Assembly: GCF_000263715.2 (NCBI RefSeq)
Contig: NZ_CM001514.1
Location: forward strand, 234,936-298,935
Length of the DNA: 64,000 nt
Reading direction: 5' to 3'
From: Pseudomonas synxantha BG33R
GTDB taxonomy: Bacteria; Pseudomonadota; Gammaproteobacteria; Pseudomonadales; Pseudomonadaceae
Under the pieces are notes generated by a model. It saw only the letters and a program-made list of their open reading frames with translations. It did not search any database and was not told the DNA's origin. The position numbers and the translations under genes are program-made. Shown one piece after another: positions 1 to 8,010 of the stretch; the first letter of the stretch is position 1, and the number at the start of each line of letters is the position of its first letter.

Positions 1-2
1 CG

Positions 3-56
3 TTGACCGGGATTACGCAGATTTCTGCGCAGTATCTGGTGAAGGAGCTCAAGTAG
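3..56 (+). CDS. C-terminal end of an unidentified protein
   Basis: An open frame enters from the left edge and ends at a TAG at 54-56. The last 17 residues read LTGITQISAQYLVKELK. The fragment is too short to assign a family. It is called coding only because the frame is open from the edge and the next 370 bases look like a normal intergenic region. Confidence 0.4.
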   Translation: MTGITQISAQYLVKELK

Positions 57-430
57 GTCTGTGCGAAGGCTGGCGGCTGTTGGTGGGCGGGCTTGGACTA
101 ATGCCAGTCAGGGTTAAGCGCAGTTCCCCTGTGGGAGCGGGCTTGCCCGCGAAGGCGGTGTGTCAGTCGCTGCATCTGTTGCTGCACTACCGCTTTCGCA
201 GGCAAGCCAGCTCCCACATTTGATCTTCGTTGCTTTGAGTATTGCGGTCGGCAGTAGGGTAAGCCCCCCACCTATGGCCGAAACAACTTGAGAACCGCTC
301 TCAACCCCGTAAAATGCCGCAGCCGTTGCATCACCGTCTTTCAGGGAAGAATCCAGGCCAGCGCGCTTTCAGGCTGCCTATCTCCTTGGAAAACCCGGCA
401 ACGCTGTTTTCCTCACCCAAGGAGCACCCT
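57..430. other. Intergenic region with a REPIN, upstream of the csgG-like gene
   Basis: No gene is seen here. The stretch holds an inverted pair of REP sequences (131-218) and then the probable promoter/leader of the lipoprotein operon. The reading frame of the downstream gene is open back to 314, but the signal-peptide lipoprotein start with a ribosome site (AAGGAGC, 418-424) is at 431. Confidence 0.6.
131..218. repeat. REPIN (inverted REP pair)
   Basis: The left arm GTGGGAGCGGGCTTGCCCGC and the right arm GGCAAGCCAGCTCCCAC face each other about 50 bases apart, the classic two-REP hairpin of fluorescent pseudomonads. Such elements are mobilised in trans by RAYT transposases, none of which is in this window. 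Confidence 0.85.
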
Positions 431-1111
431 GTGAAGACACTGTCCAAAATCCTGCTGTCGGGCCTCACCGCCGCGGCGCTGTTGACCGTGGCCGGTTGCG
501 CCACCGAGAGCAACCGCGCGATGCCGGTGGAGCAAGTCGCCAGCGCCCACGTGGCCTATTCCGGCGTGCGTGTGCCGATTGCCGTGGGCAAGTTCGACAA
601 CCGCTCCAGCTACATGCGCGGCATCTTCTCCGATGGCGTCGACCGTCTCGGCGGCCAGGCCAAGACCATCCTCATCACCCACTTGCAGCAGACCAACCGC
701 TTCAGCGTGCTGGACCGCGACAACATGGGCGAGATCTCCCAGGAAGCCAAGATCAAAGGCACCGTGCAGAAGCTCAAGGGCGCTGACTACGTGGTGACCG
801 GCGATGTGACCGAGTTCGGCCGCAAAGAAACCGGCGACCGCCAGCTGTTCGGCATCCTCGGCCGTGGCAAGACCCAAGTGGCCTACGCCAAAGTCGCGTT
901 GAATATCGTCAACATCAACACCTCCGAAGTGGTGTATTCCACCCAGGGCGCCGGTGAGTACGCGCTGTCCAACCGTGAAGTGATCGGCTTCGGCGGCACC
1001 GCCAGCTATGACTCCACCCTCAATGGCAAGGTGCTGGACCTGGCCATGCGCGAAGCGATCAACCGCCTGGTCGACGGCATCAACGCCGGCGCCTGGAACC
1101 CGCGTAACTGA
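431..1111 (+). CDS. CsgG/HfaB-family lipoprotein
   Basis: A 226-residue lipoprotein with a GTG start chosen because AAGGAGC sits just upstream and the product then starts MKTLSKILL with a lipobox (TVAGC, Cys about residue 23). The body matches the CsgG family: the segment with VPIAVGKFDNRS, the central TRFSVLDRDNM, and a C-terminal repeat-like region. CsgG in curli systems is an outer-membrane secretion pore, but no csgA, csgE or csgF is nearby. It heads an operon with a DUF4810 lipoprotein (29 bases on) and a DUF799 lipoprotein. Such trios are likely an envelope assembly of unknown function; the curli role should not be assumed. Confidence 0.85.
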   Translation: MKTLSKILLSGLTAAALLTVAGCATESNRAMPVEQVASAHVAYSGVRVPIAVGKFDNRSSYMRGIFSDGVDRLGGQAKTILITHLQQTNRFSVLDRDNMGEISQEAKIKGTVQKLKGADYVVTGDVTEFGRKETGDRQLFGILGRGKTQVAYAKVALNIVNINTSEVVYSTQGAGEYALSNREVIGFGGTASYDSTLNGKVLDLAMREAINRLVDGINAGAWNPRN

Positions 1112-1140
1112 TCAGCCACACCACAAGGAGCAGTACACGG

Positions 1141-1503
1141 ATGAGCAAGGCAGTGAAGTTGGCGCTGACGCTGGCAGCAATCGCAACGGTAGCCGGGTGC
1201 CAGACGGCGCCCCAGCCCCTGTATCAATGGGAGAGCTACCAGCCGCAGGTTTACGAGTACTTCAAGGGCGAGCCCAAGGAAGCGCAGGTGGAAGCACTGG
1301 AGCGCGATCTGCAGAAGATCAACGCCAGTGGCCGCAAGGCACCGCCGGGTTACCACGCGCACCTGGGCATGCTGTACATGAACATGGGCAAGGATGACCA
1401 GATGGTGCAGGAGTTTCGCACCGAGAAGGCGCTGTTCCCTGAGTCCGCTGCATACATGGACTTTCTGTTGAAAAACGCCAAAGCCGGAGTCGCCACCAAA
1501 TGA
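1141..1503 (+). CDS. DUF4810 lipoprotein
   Basis: A 120-residue lipoprotein: signal MSKAVKLALTLAAIATVAGC with the lipid-accepting Cys at residue 20, then a small helical domain with the QWESYQPQVYEYFKG motif that I recognise as DUF4810. A ribosome site (AAGGAGCAG) precedes the ATG. It is the middle gene of the trio; its TGA overlaps the next gene's ATG by 4 bases, so the two are translationally coupled. Function unknown; the constant company of CsgG-like and DUF799 proteins suggests a shared outer-membrane complex. Confidence 0.85.
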   Translation: MSKAVKLALTLAAIATVAGCQTAPQPLYQWESYQPQVYEYFKGEPKEAQVEALERDLQKINASGRKAPPGYHAHLGMLYMNMGKDDQMVQEFRTEKALFPESAAYMDFLLKNAKAGVATK

Positions 1504-2150
1504 GCCTGTTAAAACTCACCGGCGCCTTGCTGGCCCTGGCGTTGCTCGGCGGTTGCGCCGCGCCCAAGACGGTTGATTATTCGGCGTACAAACAGGCGCG
1601 GCCCAAGTCGATCCTGGTATTGCCGCCGATCAATGAATCGCCGGAAGTGCAGGCGTCCTACAGCCTGGTGTCGCAAGTCACCTACCCGCTGGCCGAAGCC
1701 GGCTACTACGTGTTGCCGATTGCCCTGGTGGACGAGACCTTCCGCCAGAACGGCCTGACCACCGCCAACGATATCCAGGCCGTACAGCCGGCCAAGCTGC
1801 ATGACATCTTTGGTGCGGACGCGGCGCTGTACATCACCATCAGCGAGTACGGCACCCAGTACATGCTGATCTCCAGCGACACCTCGGTGACGGCCTCGGC
1901 CAAACTGGTGGACCTGCGCACCGGCACCACCTTGTGGACCGGTTCGGCGCGGGCGTCGAGCGAGGAGGGCAATAACAACGGTGGCGGCCTGGTGGGCATG
2001 TTGATCACGGCGGCGGTCAAGCAGGTGATCAACAGCTCTACCGATGCGGCGCACCCGATTGCCGGTATCACCAGTGCGCGGTTGCTGTCGGCAGGGCAAC
2101 GTACCGGGATTCTGTATGGCCCGCGTAATCCGAAGTACGGCACGGACTGA
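1500..2150 (+). CDS. DUF799 (GNA1162-like) lipoprotein
   Basis: A 216-residue lipoprotein with lipobox LLGGC (Cys about residue 19) and the DUF799 core (RPKSILVLPPINESPEV, then LYITISEYGTQY). The family includes the neisserial antigen GNA1162 and folds somewhat like TolB/CsgG N-terminal domains. It starts inside the stop of the DUF4810 gene (ATGA overlap) and ends 6 bases before the end of the convergent protease gene. Envelope location is clear; the biochemical role is not known. Confidence 0.85.
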   Translation: MSLLKLTGALLALALLGGCAAPKTVDYSAYKQARPKSILVLPPINESPEVQASYSLVSQVTYPLAEAGYYVLPIALVDETFRQNGLTTANDIQAVQPAKLHDIFGADAALYITISEYGTQYMLISSDTSVTASAKLVDLRTGTTLWTGSARASSEEGNNNGGGLVGMLITAAVKQVINSSTDAAHPIAGITSARLLSAGQRTGILYGPRNPKYGTD

Positions 2151-2156
2151 ACCGCG

Positions 2157-3080
2157 TCACCTCTGACGACGGTGCCGTTGGATCAAGTCGATGCGGGTGG
2201 CTGTGCCCATGGAGTCGCGCTGCCCGCTCACGTGGGCGCCGATGGAACCGTTGTGCAAGGCAACGATTTCGCCCGTATCGACGCTGATCAGCGGTGAGCC
2301 GGAAGTGCCGGGCTTCTTGAAGGCATCATGGTAGACCGTGCCCTGATTACGGCTGTGCTGGTCGTATCCCTTGAGTGTGGTGGGTTGGCCCTTGGTATTT
2401 AGAAATGAAATGCCGAGGGCCTCTTGCCCATGGTTGGGCATAAAGACTCTCTGCCCAGGCGATGCTTGGGGGCCGGAGGCCAACTTGAGCGGCCGGAACT
2501 GCTCGGCCAAGGCTTTTTTCTCGCCGACGGGCAAGTCGACACGCAGCTCGGCGTAGTCCAACCGTGCATCGCCACTGAGCGGGTTGGGGTCCAGCGGCAC
2601 TTTGCGCTCTACCTTCATTCGGCCGGTGCTGTCTTGTTCATACCCCAGCCAAAGTTCGAGCTTGCTGCCTTTGGCCAACGCGTCGCGCACATGTTGGTTG
2701 GTCAGTACGCTGTTGCCATCGTTGATCAGCGAGCCGGTACCCAACGAACGCGTATGCACACGTTCGTAGCCCCATGAGTCCCGCGTGACGCTCACTTCGC
2801 GAATCGTGCCCACGGCCCTGGCCGCGGTATGCATCGGCGTGCCCTTAAGGGATGCGTTGGCGTAGTTCTGCAAGGAGAACGGCGCTTGTTGTGGCACGGC
2901 CATTTGTTCGGGGCGGGGCGTGTACGGTGCTACTTGCCCTGGCGTCGGCGGTTGAGGCCTGACCTGGGCGGGCCAGGTTGGCGCATTGCTTGCGTGTGCC
3001 AGTGCGCTGGCATAACTGGCTCGTTGGCCGACTGCTGGATGCTCATAGCGGTGTGTGAGGTTGTTGCTTACGAAGGTCAT
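2157..3080 (-). CDS. Trypsin-like serine protease domain protein without signal peptide
   Basis: From the ATG at 3080 the product is 307 residues; an upstream in-frame extension to 3284 is less likely because it would run into the divergent promoter region. The N-terminal ~80 residues are rich in Ala, Pro, Ser and Gln and look disordered. The C-terminal ~200 residues carry a chymotrypsin-fold triad: His in LTNQHVRD, Asp in DARLDYAEL, Ser in PGTSGSPLIS. I see no Sec signal or lipobox, which is unusual for this fold in bacteria, where such proteases normally work in the periplasm or outside. The disordered, polar N-terminus resembles leaders of proteins exported by contact-dependent secretion systems, but that is inference. 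Confidence 0.75.
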   Translation of the reverse strand: MTFVSNNLTHRYEHPAVGQRASYASALAHASNAPTWPAQVRPQPPTPGQVAPYTPRPEQMAVPQQAPFSLQNYANASLKGTPMHTAARAVGTIREVSVTRDSWGYERVHTRSLGTGSLINDGNSVLTNQHVRDALAKGSKLELWLGYEQDSTGRMKVERKVPLDPNPLSGDARLDYAELRVDLPVGEKKALAEQFRPLKLASGPQASPGQRVFMPNHGQEALGISFLNTKGQPTTLKGYDQHSRNQGTVYHDAFKKPGTSGSPLISVDTGEIVALHNGSIGAHVSGQRDSMGTATRIDLIQRHRRQR

Positions 3081-3300
3081 CGTGGTTTCTCTGATGTGAA
3101 AAGCCTCCAGGAAGCTCAAGAAACAGACGGTTCTGACTGGGAGGCGAGCTCTCGATATGTGGTTGCTGGTGACGGCCGGTTCAGTCGGTTGTGTCTCCAA
3201 GTGTGAGGCAGCGATCGGAGCGGATAAAGTGTTTAACCCGTATGAGTGCCGCCTCACGTCTGATCTGTTGAACGGATCATTCATTCACGAGGTTCAGCCC

Positions 3301-4929
3301 ATGTCCCGCTCTCTGCTACTGCTGCGTCCTGCTGCCCAAGGCTTTGCCGTTACCCTGCTGGTGGTGCTGGTCGGGTGTGGGCTGTCATCGTCTCCCGAAG
3401 TCGCCAAACCGATTGAACCGGCGCCTCTCGCCGAACTTCACAGCGCGCCGATCCAGAATGCAGTGGTCAAGCGTATGGCGATGCCGGCACCGATGGCGGT
3501 GCGAGAAATGGCGACGATGGACTACCGCAGCGAACCCCGCGAGCAATACGCCAACCTGCCGGATAACCCGGTGCATAGCGTCGCCGAAACCCCGGTTTCC
3601 ACCTTCAGTATCGACGTCGATACCGGCAGCTACGCCAACGTCAGACGTTTCCTCAACCAAGGCCGCCTGCCACCCGAAGGTGCGGTACGACTGGAGGAAA
3701 TGGTCAACTACTTCCCCTACAACTACGCACTGCCCACCGATGGCTCCCCATTTGGCATAACCACCGAGCTGGCCGCCACGCCGTGGAACCCGCGTACAAA
3801 ACTGCTGCGCATCGGTATCAAGGCCTCCGATCAAGCCGTGGCAGAACTGGCGCCCGCCAACCTGGTCTTCCTGGTGGATGTGTCCGGCTCCATGGACCGT
3901 CGCGAAGGCTTGCCGCTGGTCAAAAGCACGCTGAAATTACTGGTCGATCAACTGCGTGATCAGGACCGTGTGTCACTGGTGGTGTACGCCGGTGAATCCC
4001 GCGTGGTGCTCAAGCCCACCTCGGGCGCTGAAAAAGCCAAGATCCGCAACGCCATCGACCAACTTACCGCCGGCGGCTCCACCGCAGGCGCGTCCGGCAT
4101 CGAACTGGCCTACCAGATGGCCCGCGAAGGTTTTATCGACAAGGGTATCAACCGCATCCTGCTGGCCACCGATGGCGACTTCAACGTGGGCATCAGCGAC
4201 TTCGACAGCCTCAAGCAAATGGCGGTGACCCAGCGCAAAAGCGGCGTGTCCCTGACCACCCTTGGCCTCGGTGTGGATAACTACAACGAACACCTGATGG
4301 AACAACTGGCCGACGCGGGCGATGGCAACTACGCCTACATCGACAACCTGCGTGAAGCGCGCAAGGTGCTGGTGGAGCAACTCAGCTCGACCCTGGCCGT
4401 GGTCGCACGGGATGTGAAATTGCAGGTGGAATTCAACCCCGCCCAGGTCAGCGAATACCGCCTGCTGGGCTATGAAAACCGCGCCTTGAAGCGTGAGGAT
4501 TTCAACAACGACAAGGTCGATGCCGGCGAAATTGGCGCAGGGCACACAGTGACGGCGCTGTATGAAATTGTGCCCAAGGGTGAGAAGGGCTGGTTGGAGC
4601 CTTTACGCTATGCCGCCGCGCCTACGACCGAAGGCAAATCCGCCGAGCTGGCGATGCTACGGGTGCGCTACAAGCCCGCTGCGGGCGGCAAGAGCGAATT
4701 GATCGAGCGCCCTATCGCCAACCAGGCCACCCCGGCCAGCGACGACCTGCGCTTCTCCTCTGCCGTTGCCGCGTTCGCCCAACAGCTCAAGGGTGATGGC
4801 CGCTACACTGGCAACATGAGTTTGCAAGACACCGCCAAACTTGCCCGCTCGGCCCGCGGCGATGACCCGTTCGGGCTGCGCCACGAATTCGTGCAACTGG
4901 TGGAACTGGCCCAAAGCCTCAAACCCTGA
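3301..4929 (+). CDS. YfbK-like von Willebrand factor A lipoprotein
   Basis: The start at 3301 gives a 542-residue lipoprotein (signal ending LLVVLVGC). Domains in order: an N-terminal VWF-associated domain (about residues 75-190, with VSTFSIDVDTGSYANVRRFL), a VWA domain with an intact MIDAS (LVFLVDVSGSMD, DxSxS), and a C-terminal DUF3520-type domain (ending FGLRHEFVQLVELA). This matches the YfbK family. It precedes an ECF sigma/anti-sigma pair in the same direction but is separated from it by REP elements. Probably an envelope protein that binds partners through the metal site; substrate unknown. Confidence 0.88.
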   Translation: MSRSLLLLRPAAQGFAVTLLVVLVGCGLSSSPEVAKPIEPAPLAELHSAPIQNAVVKRMAMPAPMAVREMATMDYRSEPREQYANLPDNPVHSVAETPVSTFSIDVDTGSYANVRRFLNQGRLPPEGAVRLEEMVNYFPYNYALPTDGSPFGITTELAATPWNPRTKLLRIGIKASDQAVAELAPANLVFLVDVSGSMDRREGLPLVKSTLKLLVDQLRDQDRVSLVVYAGESRVVLKPTSGAEKAKIRNAIDQLTAGGSTAGASGIELAYQMAREGFIDKGINRILLATDGDFNVGISDFDSLKQMAVTQRKSGVSLTTLGLGVDNYNEHLMEQLADAGDGNYAYIDNLREARKVLVEQLSSTLAVVARDVKLQVEFNPAQVSEYRLLGYENRALKREDFNNDKVDAGEIGAGHTVTALYEIVPKGEKGWLEPLRYAAAPTTEGKSAELAMLRVRYKPAAGGKSELIERPIANQATPASDDLRFSSAVAAFAQQLKGDGRYTGNMSLQDTAKLARSARGDDPFGLRHEFVQLVELAQSLKP

Positions 4930-4950
4930 TCTCGCTCACAACCGAGATCA

Positions 4951-5082
4951 AATGTGGGAGGGGGCTTGCTGCTAAAGCTTTTTGTAGGAGCGAGCTTGCT
5001 CGCGAAAAACTCACAGACACCGCGTTTATCCAGGAAGCACGCGTTATCGTTGACGTTCTTCGCGAGCAAGCTCGCTCCTACA
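4951..5082. repeat. REP cluster (three REP-like units)
   Basis: A GTGGGAGGGGGCTTGCT unit at about 4954 is followed by a facing pair: TGTAGGAGCGAGCTTGCTCGCGAA (4984-5007) and its reverse complement (5059-5082). The TAGGAGCGAGC type differs from the GTGGGAG type seen elsewhere, so two REP families meet here. Confidence 0.8.
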
Positions 5083-5123
5083 GTAATCCTGCTTCGGCTG
5101 ACAAAAAGGAGTTCGCCCATTAC

Positions 5124-5696
5124 ATGGCCGTCCCAGACGATCCACCCAGCGACGAATCGCTGCTGGCCCGCTACCGAACCGGTGATGCTGGCGCATTTGA
5201 AGCCCTCTACGCGCGCCACCGTCAGGGCCTTTACCGCTTCCTCGTGTCCCTGTGCAACAAAGCCGACCTGGCTGAAGAAATCTACCAGGACACCTGGCTC
5301 AGCTTGATCCGCAGCACCACCCAGCCACAAGGCCGGGCGAGTTTTCGTACCTGGCTGTTCCAGATCGCCCGCAACCGCCTGATCGACCACTGGCGCAAGC
5401 ACGGCATCCACAACCCCTTGCACGACAGCTACGATGAACAGCTGCACGCCCAACCCGACGACAGCGCCGGCCCCGAGCAACAACTGAGCCTGAGCCGCGA
5501 CCAGGCGCGCCTCGACGCCGCCCTGCAAGAACTGCCCGAAGACCAGCGCGAGGTGTTTTTGTTACGCCTGCATGGCGACCTCGAAGTGCCGCAAATCGCC
5601 ACCCTCACCGGCGCCCCGCTGGAAACCGTAAAAAGCCGCTTGCGCTACGCCCTACAAAAATTGCGGCGCCTGCTGGCCGAGGAGGTACCTGTATGA
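5124..5696 (+). CDS. ECF-family RNA polymerase sigma factor
   Basis: A 190-residue sigma-70 family protein of ECF type. Region 2 spans about residues 22-88 (EALYARHRQGLYRFL, EEIYQDTWL, FRTWLFQIARNRLIDHWR) and region 4 about 130-185 (LPEDQREVFLLRLHGDLEVPQIA, then the helix-turn-helix ETVKSRLRYALQKLR). The ATG is preceded by AAAAAGGAG. The last codons overlap the next gene (ATGA), pairing it with a probable membrane anti-sigma factor. What signal it answers cannot be read; the VWA lipoprotein upstream is a plausible target or sensor. Confidence 0.9.
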   Translation: MAVPDDPPSDESLLARYRTGDAGAFEALYARHRQGLYRFLVSLCNKADLAEEIYQDTWLSLIRSTTQPQGRASFRTWLFQIARNRLIDHWRKHGIHNPLHDSYDEQLHAQPDDSAGPEQQLSLSRDQARLDAALQELPEDQREVFLLRLHGDLEVPQIATLTGAPLETVKSRLRYALQKLRRLLAEEVPV

Positions 5697-6295
5697 CTGA
5701 CCCCCGACACACCCCTGACGACGCGCTGCTCCAGCACTACCGTCAACACAGCAAGGGCGAACCGCCCGCGTCCCTCGACGCCTTCATCCTCAACGCCGCC
5801 CGCCGCGAAGCCCCGCAGCCGCAACCCAGCTTGTGGCAACGCTGGCTGCAAGCCTGCCAACGCCCGCGCTGGCAAATGGCATTCGCCACCGTCGCCGGGT
5901 TGGCGCTGATGATCGGCGTGGTCATGCGCTCCCCCGTGCCGCAACCCGAGATCTCCACCGCGACATTCTCCGCGCTGCGCCACGAAGAAGCCGCCCACCC
6001 AGCGCCGCAAGCGCTTTCCGCCCCCGCGCCAATGGCCCGCATGGCGATGGCGCCACGGGTTGAAAGTGCTCCAGCCCAGGCTGAAATCGCTGACGTAGTG
6101 GCGGCCCCGCCAGCGGAAAGACTCAGCAAGGCGGCGCCGAATGCATTGCCATCTTTGGAGCAGGAGTTGCAGGCCATCGTGAAGCTGCGTGAGGCCGGGG
6201 AGAGCAAGGCGGCTGATGAAAAGCTGTTGGCGCTGCATAAGCGCTTTCCGAAGGAGGATCTGCCGGCGCGGTTGGAGGTGTTGCAGAAGCGCTGA
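5693..6295 (+). CDS. Probable membrane anti-sigma factor
   Basis: A 200-residue protein that overlaps the sigma factor gene by 4 bases. A cytoplasmic N-terminus of about 60 residues is followed by one membrane helix (MAFATVAGLALMIGVVM) and a periplasmic region that is Ala/Pro-rich and ends in a helical segment (LEQELQAIVKLREAGESKAADEKLL). I see no HxxxCxxC zinc motif, so it is not a classical ZAS-type anti-sigma. The role rests on overlap with the sigma gene and on topology. Confidence 0.65.
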   Translation: MTDPRHTPDDALLQHYRQHSKGEPPASLDAFILNAARREAPQPQPSLWQRWLQACQRPRWQMAFATVAGLALMIGVVMRSPVPQPEISTATFSALRHEEAAHPAPQALSAPAPMARMAMAPRVESAPAQAEIADVVAAPPAERLSKAAPNALPSLEQELQAIVKLREAGESKAADEKLLALHKRFPKEDLPARLEVLQKR

Positions 6296-6307
6296 ACCAG
6301 CACGCAC

Positions 6308-6344
6308 AAAAAAGCCCTGGGTCTCACGACCTGGGACTTTTCCA
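6308..6344 (+). terminator. Probable terminator after the sigma/anti-sigma operon
   Basis: An A-run, then CCCTGGGTC-TCAC-GACCTGGG with one mismatch and one bulge, then ACTTTTCC. It lies 13 bases after the stop of the putative anti-sigma gene and just before the island's left junction. Confidence 0.6.
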
Positions 6345-6353
6345 TTTCATATC

Positions 6354-6375
6354 TGGTGCCCCGGCGTCGTTTGAA
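6354..6375 (-). other. Putative attL: decayed copy of the tRNA-Arg 3' end
   Basis: On the minus strand this reads TTCAAACGACGCCGGGGCACCA. The intact tRNA-Arg (23610-23632) reads TTCGAATCCCGCCGGGTGCACC plus A, so the T-loop, acceptor strand and CCA are recognisable with a few substitutions and a one-base loss. Both copies have the same orientation, as expected when an element integrates into a tRNA 3' end. I infer this is the far attachment site of the island. The decay suggests an old, possibly immobile insertion. Confidence 0.6.
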
Positions 6376-6429
6376 CTGGACAGTAAGAGGCCCGTATTCA
6401 TTGGGTAGGTTTGGTGGTGCTTCGGTTAG

Positions 6430-6451
6430 GCATACACGTGGGCATACACGG
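6430..6451 (+). repeat. 22-bp direct repeat, left copy (arm-type site)
   Basis: GCATACACGTGGGCATACACGG, itself two copies of GCATACACG, is found here and, identical, at 23476-23497. Both copies lie just inside the two proposed island ends, in the same orientation, and the right copy is just upstream of the integrase start. They are likely integrase or excisionase binding sites. Confidence 0.7.
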
Positions 6452-6538
6452 TGCTTGCTTCTGGCCACCTTTCGAAGTGTCTCCGTAGGGTAAAGCAACA
6501 CCAAATAGTTGCTGATGTGTAGCCATCCGGCTGAGTAG

Positions 6539-6760
6539 TTACTTCTTCGTTCGACCCTCTGCCGACAGTGAGGCGAGGGCAAGGGTGATGAATCCTGCAT
6601 TCGCATCCACGGTTTCTAGTGCCCCTCGGATGTTCTGTGCCACTTCTGTGGATCCTCTTTGCTCAACCCAGTTTGACAGCTCCTCGATAGCTGCCCCCAA
6701 GGCCAGTTGGTTTTCATTCATGCGCTTGAGTAATGACGCAAGCAAAGGGGTGTCTTCCAT
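6539..6760 (-). CDS. Small conserved-looking hypothetical protein
   Basis: A 73-residue acidic, helical protein (begins MEDTPLLASLLKRMNENQ, ends EGRTKK). GAGAGAA lies at a suitable distance before the ATG. It is the first gene inside the left end of the island and points toward that end. I do not recognise a family. The amphipathic helices with few charged patches could make a small dimer. Confidence 0.6.
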   Translation of the reverse strand: MEDTPLLASLLKRMNENQLALGAAIEELSNWVEQRGSTEVAQNIRGALETVDANAGFITLALASLSAEGRTKK

Positions 6761-6899
6761 GATGTTCTCTCGTCCTGTTGTCAGGTAGTCAATCTACCTC
6801 GCGCCAGTGGTATTGCATATCAGCTGTCCTTACCACCTGGAGATCAGAAATCACTCCGACCATCTTGATTCACTAGAGGCCAATAGTGTGATGTAGGAG

Positions 6900-7085
6900 T
6901 AATTTTGAAAGGCAGTATGAGACCACACACCCAGACCCCCTCCAAAACCGGTGTAACGGGTGTAACTCGTGTAACGCCCATCGCCAAACGCCCGGTTTCA
7001 TTGGCTTGTAAGCCTGTTACACAATTGAGCAACATAGCGTACACCCGATGTAACGCTACCCATGCGTGTAACGCTAAAGTCAGCA
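6900..7085 (+). repeat. Left arm of a ~180-bp inverted repeat with GTGTAAC iterons
   Basis: This stretch is the near-exact reverse complement of 22046-22226 at the other end of the island. It contains three tandem GTGTAAC units every 9 bases (6951, 6960, 6969), an inverted GTTACAC (7016), ATGTAAC (7048) and GTGTAAC (7066). The outer edge (from about 6900) matches the 3' end of the integrase gene in the right arm. Iteron arrays of this kind are typical of replication-protein binding sites; paired ori/crr iteron regions are known in satellite phage P4. A role in replication is inference. Confidence 0.8.
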
Positions 7086-8010
7086 TCCTGGGTTGTGGGC
7101 AGGTGCTTTGCGCTCCGGACTACGAAGCAAGCTTTCTCGGTTTCGCCTTTCGATGAGACGAAATCACGCTGGGGACCCTGAGAGGTTTCGCTTCACACGG
7201 GGCAAGAAACCCGCGGGATCCAGTTAGTGGGAGGCTTTGAAAGTTACTGAAATTTCAGTCGTTGAAATTGAAAGGATCTTGAAGAAAAAGGCCATCGTTA
7301 CAGTTTTGGTAAAGGTGGCTGTATCTGTTGCTGATAGTGAACACCTGCATGGCGTCAACCATGGTGATGGGTGTCAACCACGTCAACCTGTCAACTAACT
7401 TAAAAAATCCATCCGCTAACACGAACGCGCGGGTTTCCTACCCCGTGTCCCAATGAAAACCTCAGGGGCCCCGGCAAACTGCGGGAGATGCACCTGAAGT
7501 TCGCTGGAGGGATGAGTGCTACAGGGGAGCGGGGTTCGTCTCTAATTAAAATGCGGTGTAACTGATGTGGAAAGCGCATCTATAATATTGTTTTTATTGA
7601 GATTTATTGGCGTTACACCAATCTGAGATACAAATTCTAAAGCGTGTTACTCAACCAAGCCGTGTAACTGTTTCAGATGAAGGCAGGGCACGCCATCTGG
7701 TTGACCGCCCGTTAGTAATGGTTAGCTGTCGGTATTCATCTGGCATCAGGCCGTCAGTTACGTCATCAATTTGCAAGCAGTCGCAAAAGGCTGCTTGCGG
7801 CCAAAAGTGGTCATCCGCCACCGCCAGCTATTAACCCAAGCCGTGTAAAAAAACGTAGACTCCGTTTTGAAGTCCTCGTTTCACATCGCTGGCATACATG
7901 GAGTGGTCGCGGCGCATACGCGTTACCTCAGACGACGCAATGCCATTACCAGCCTACCCTCGCCACCGATAGAATTTGCCAACAAATTGCGCCCCACTGA
8001 GGAGCCACGG
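7086..8010. promoter_or_regulatory. Gene-poor control region of the island with two motif families
   Basis: I find no convincing gene here. Repeated GTCAACC occurs at 7354, 7373 and 7382, with GTCAAC at 7390. Further GTGTAAC sites occur at 7556 (+), 7612 (GTTACAC, inverted) and 7662 (+), and a degenerate GTGTAAA at about 7842. These continue the iteron motif of the inverted repeat toward the first cargo gene. The region may combine an origin, a regulator binding zone and the promoter of the 8011 operon. Confidence 0.5.

Noticed and set aside
431..1111. Curli secretion system
   Set aside because: Only the CsgG-like protein is present; no CsgA/B/E/F-like gene lies nearby.
6308..6344. The terminator before attL as part of a duplicated tRNA terminator
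   Set aside because: Its stem sequence does not match the terminator at 23541; it fits the sigma/anti-sigma operon better.
6844..7156. Two short frames (both strands) in the left inverted-repeat arm, and the matching pair at 21917-22397
   Set aside because: Their products (TGVTGVTRVTP type) come from reading the GTGTAAC iterons; the conservation is that of the DNA repeat, not of a protein.
7237..7398. A 53-codon frame starting with TTG after GGGAGG in the island control region
   Set aside because: The spacing between the ribosome-like site and TTG is too short, the product matches nothing I know, and the frame runs through the GTCAACC repeats.
7867..8010. N-terminal extension of the 617-residue island protein
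   Set aside because: No ribosome site at 7867, while GAGGAGCC precedes the ATG at 8011.
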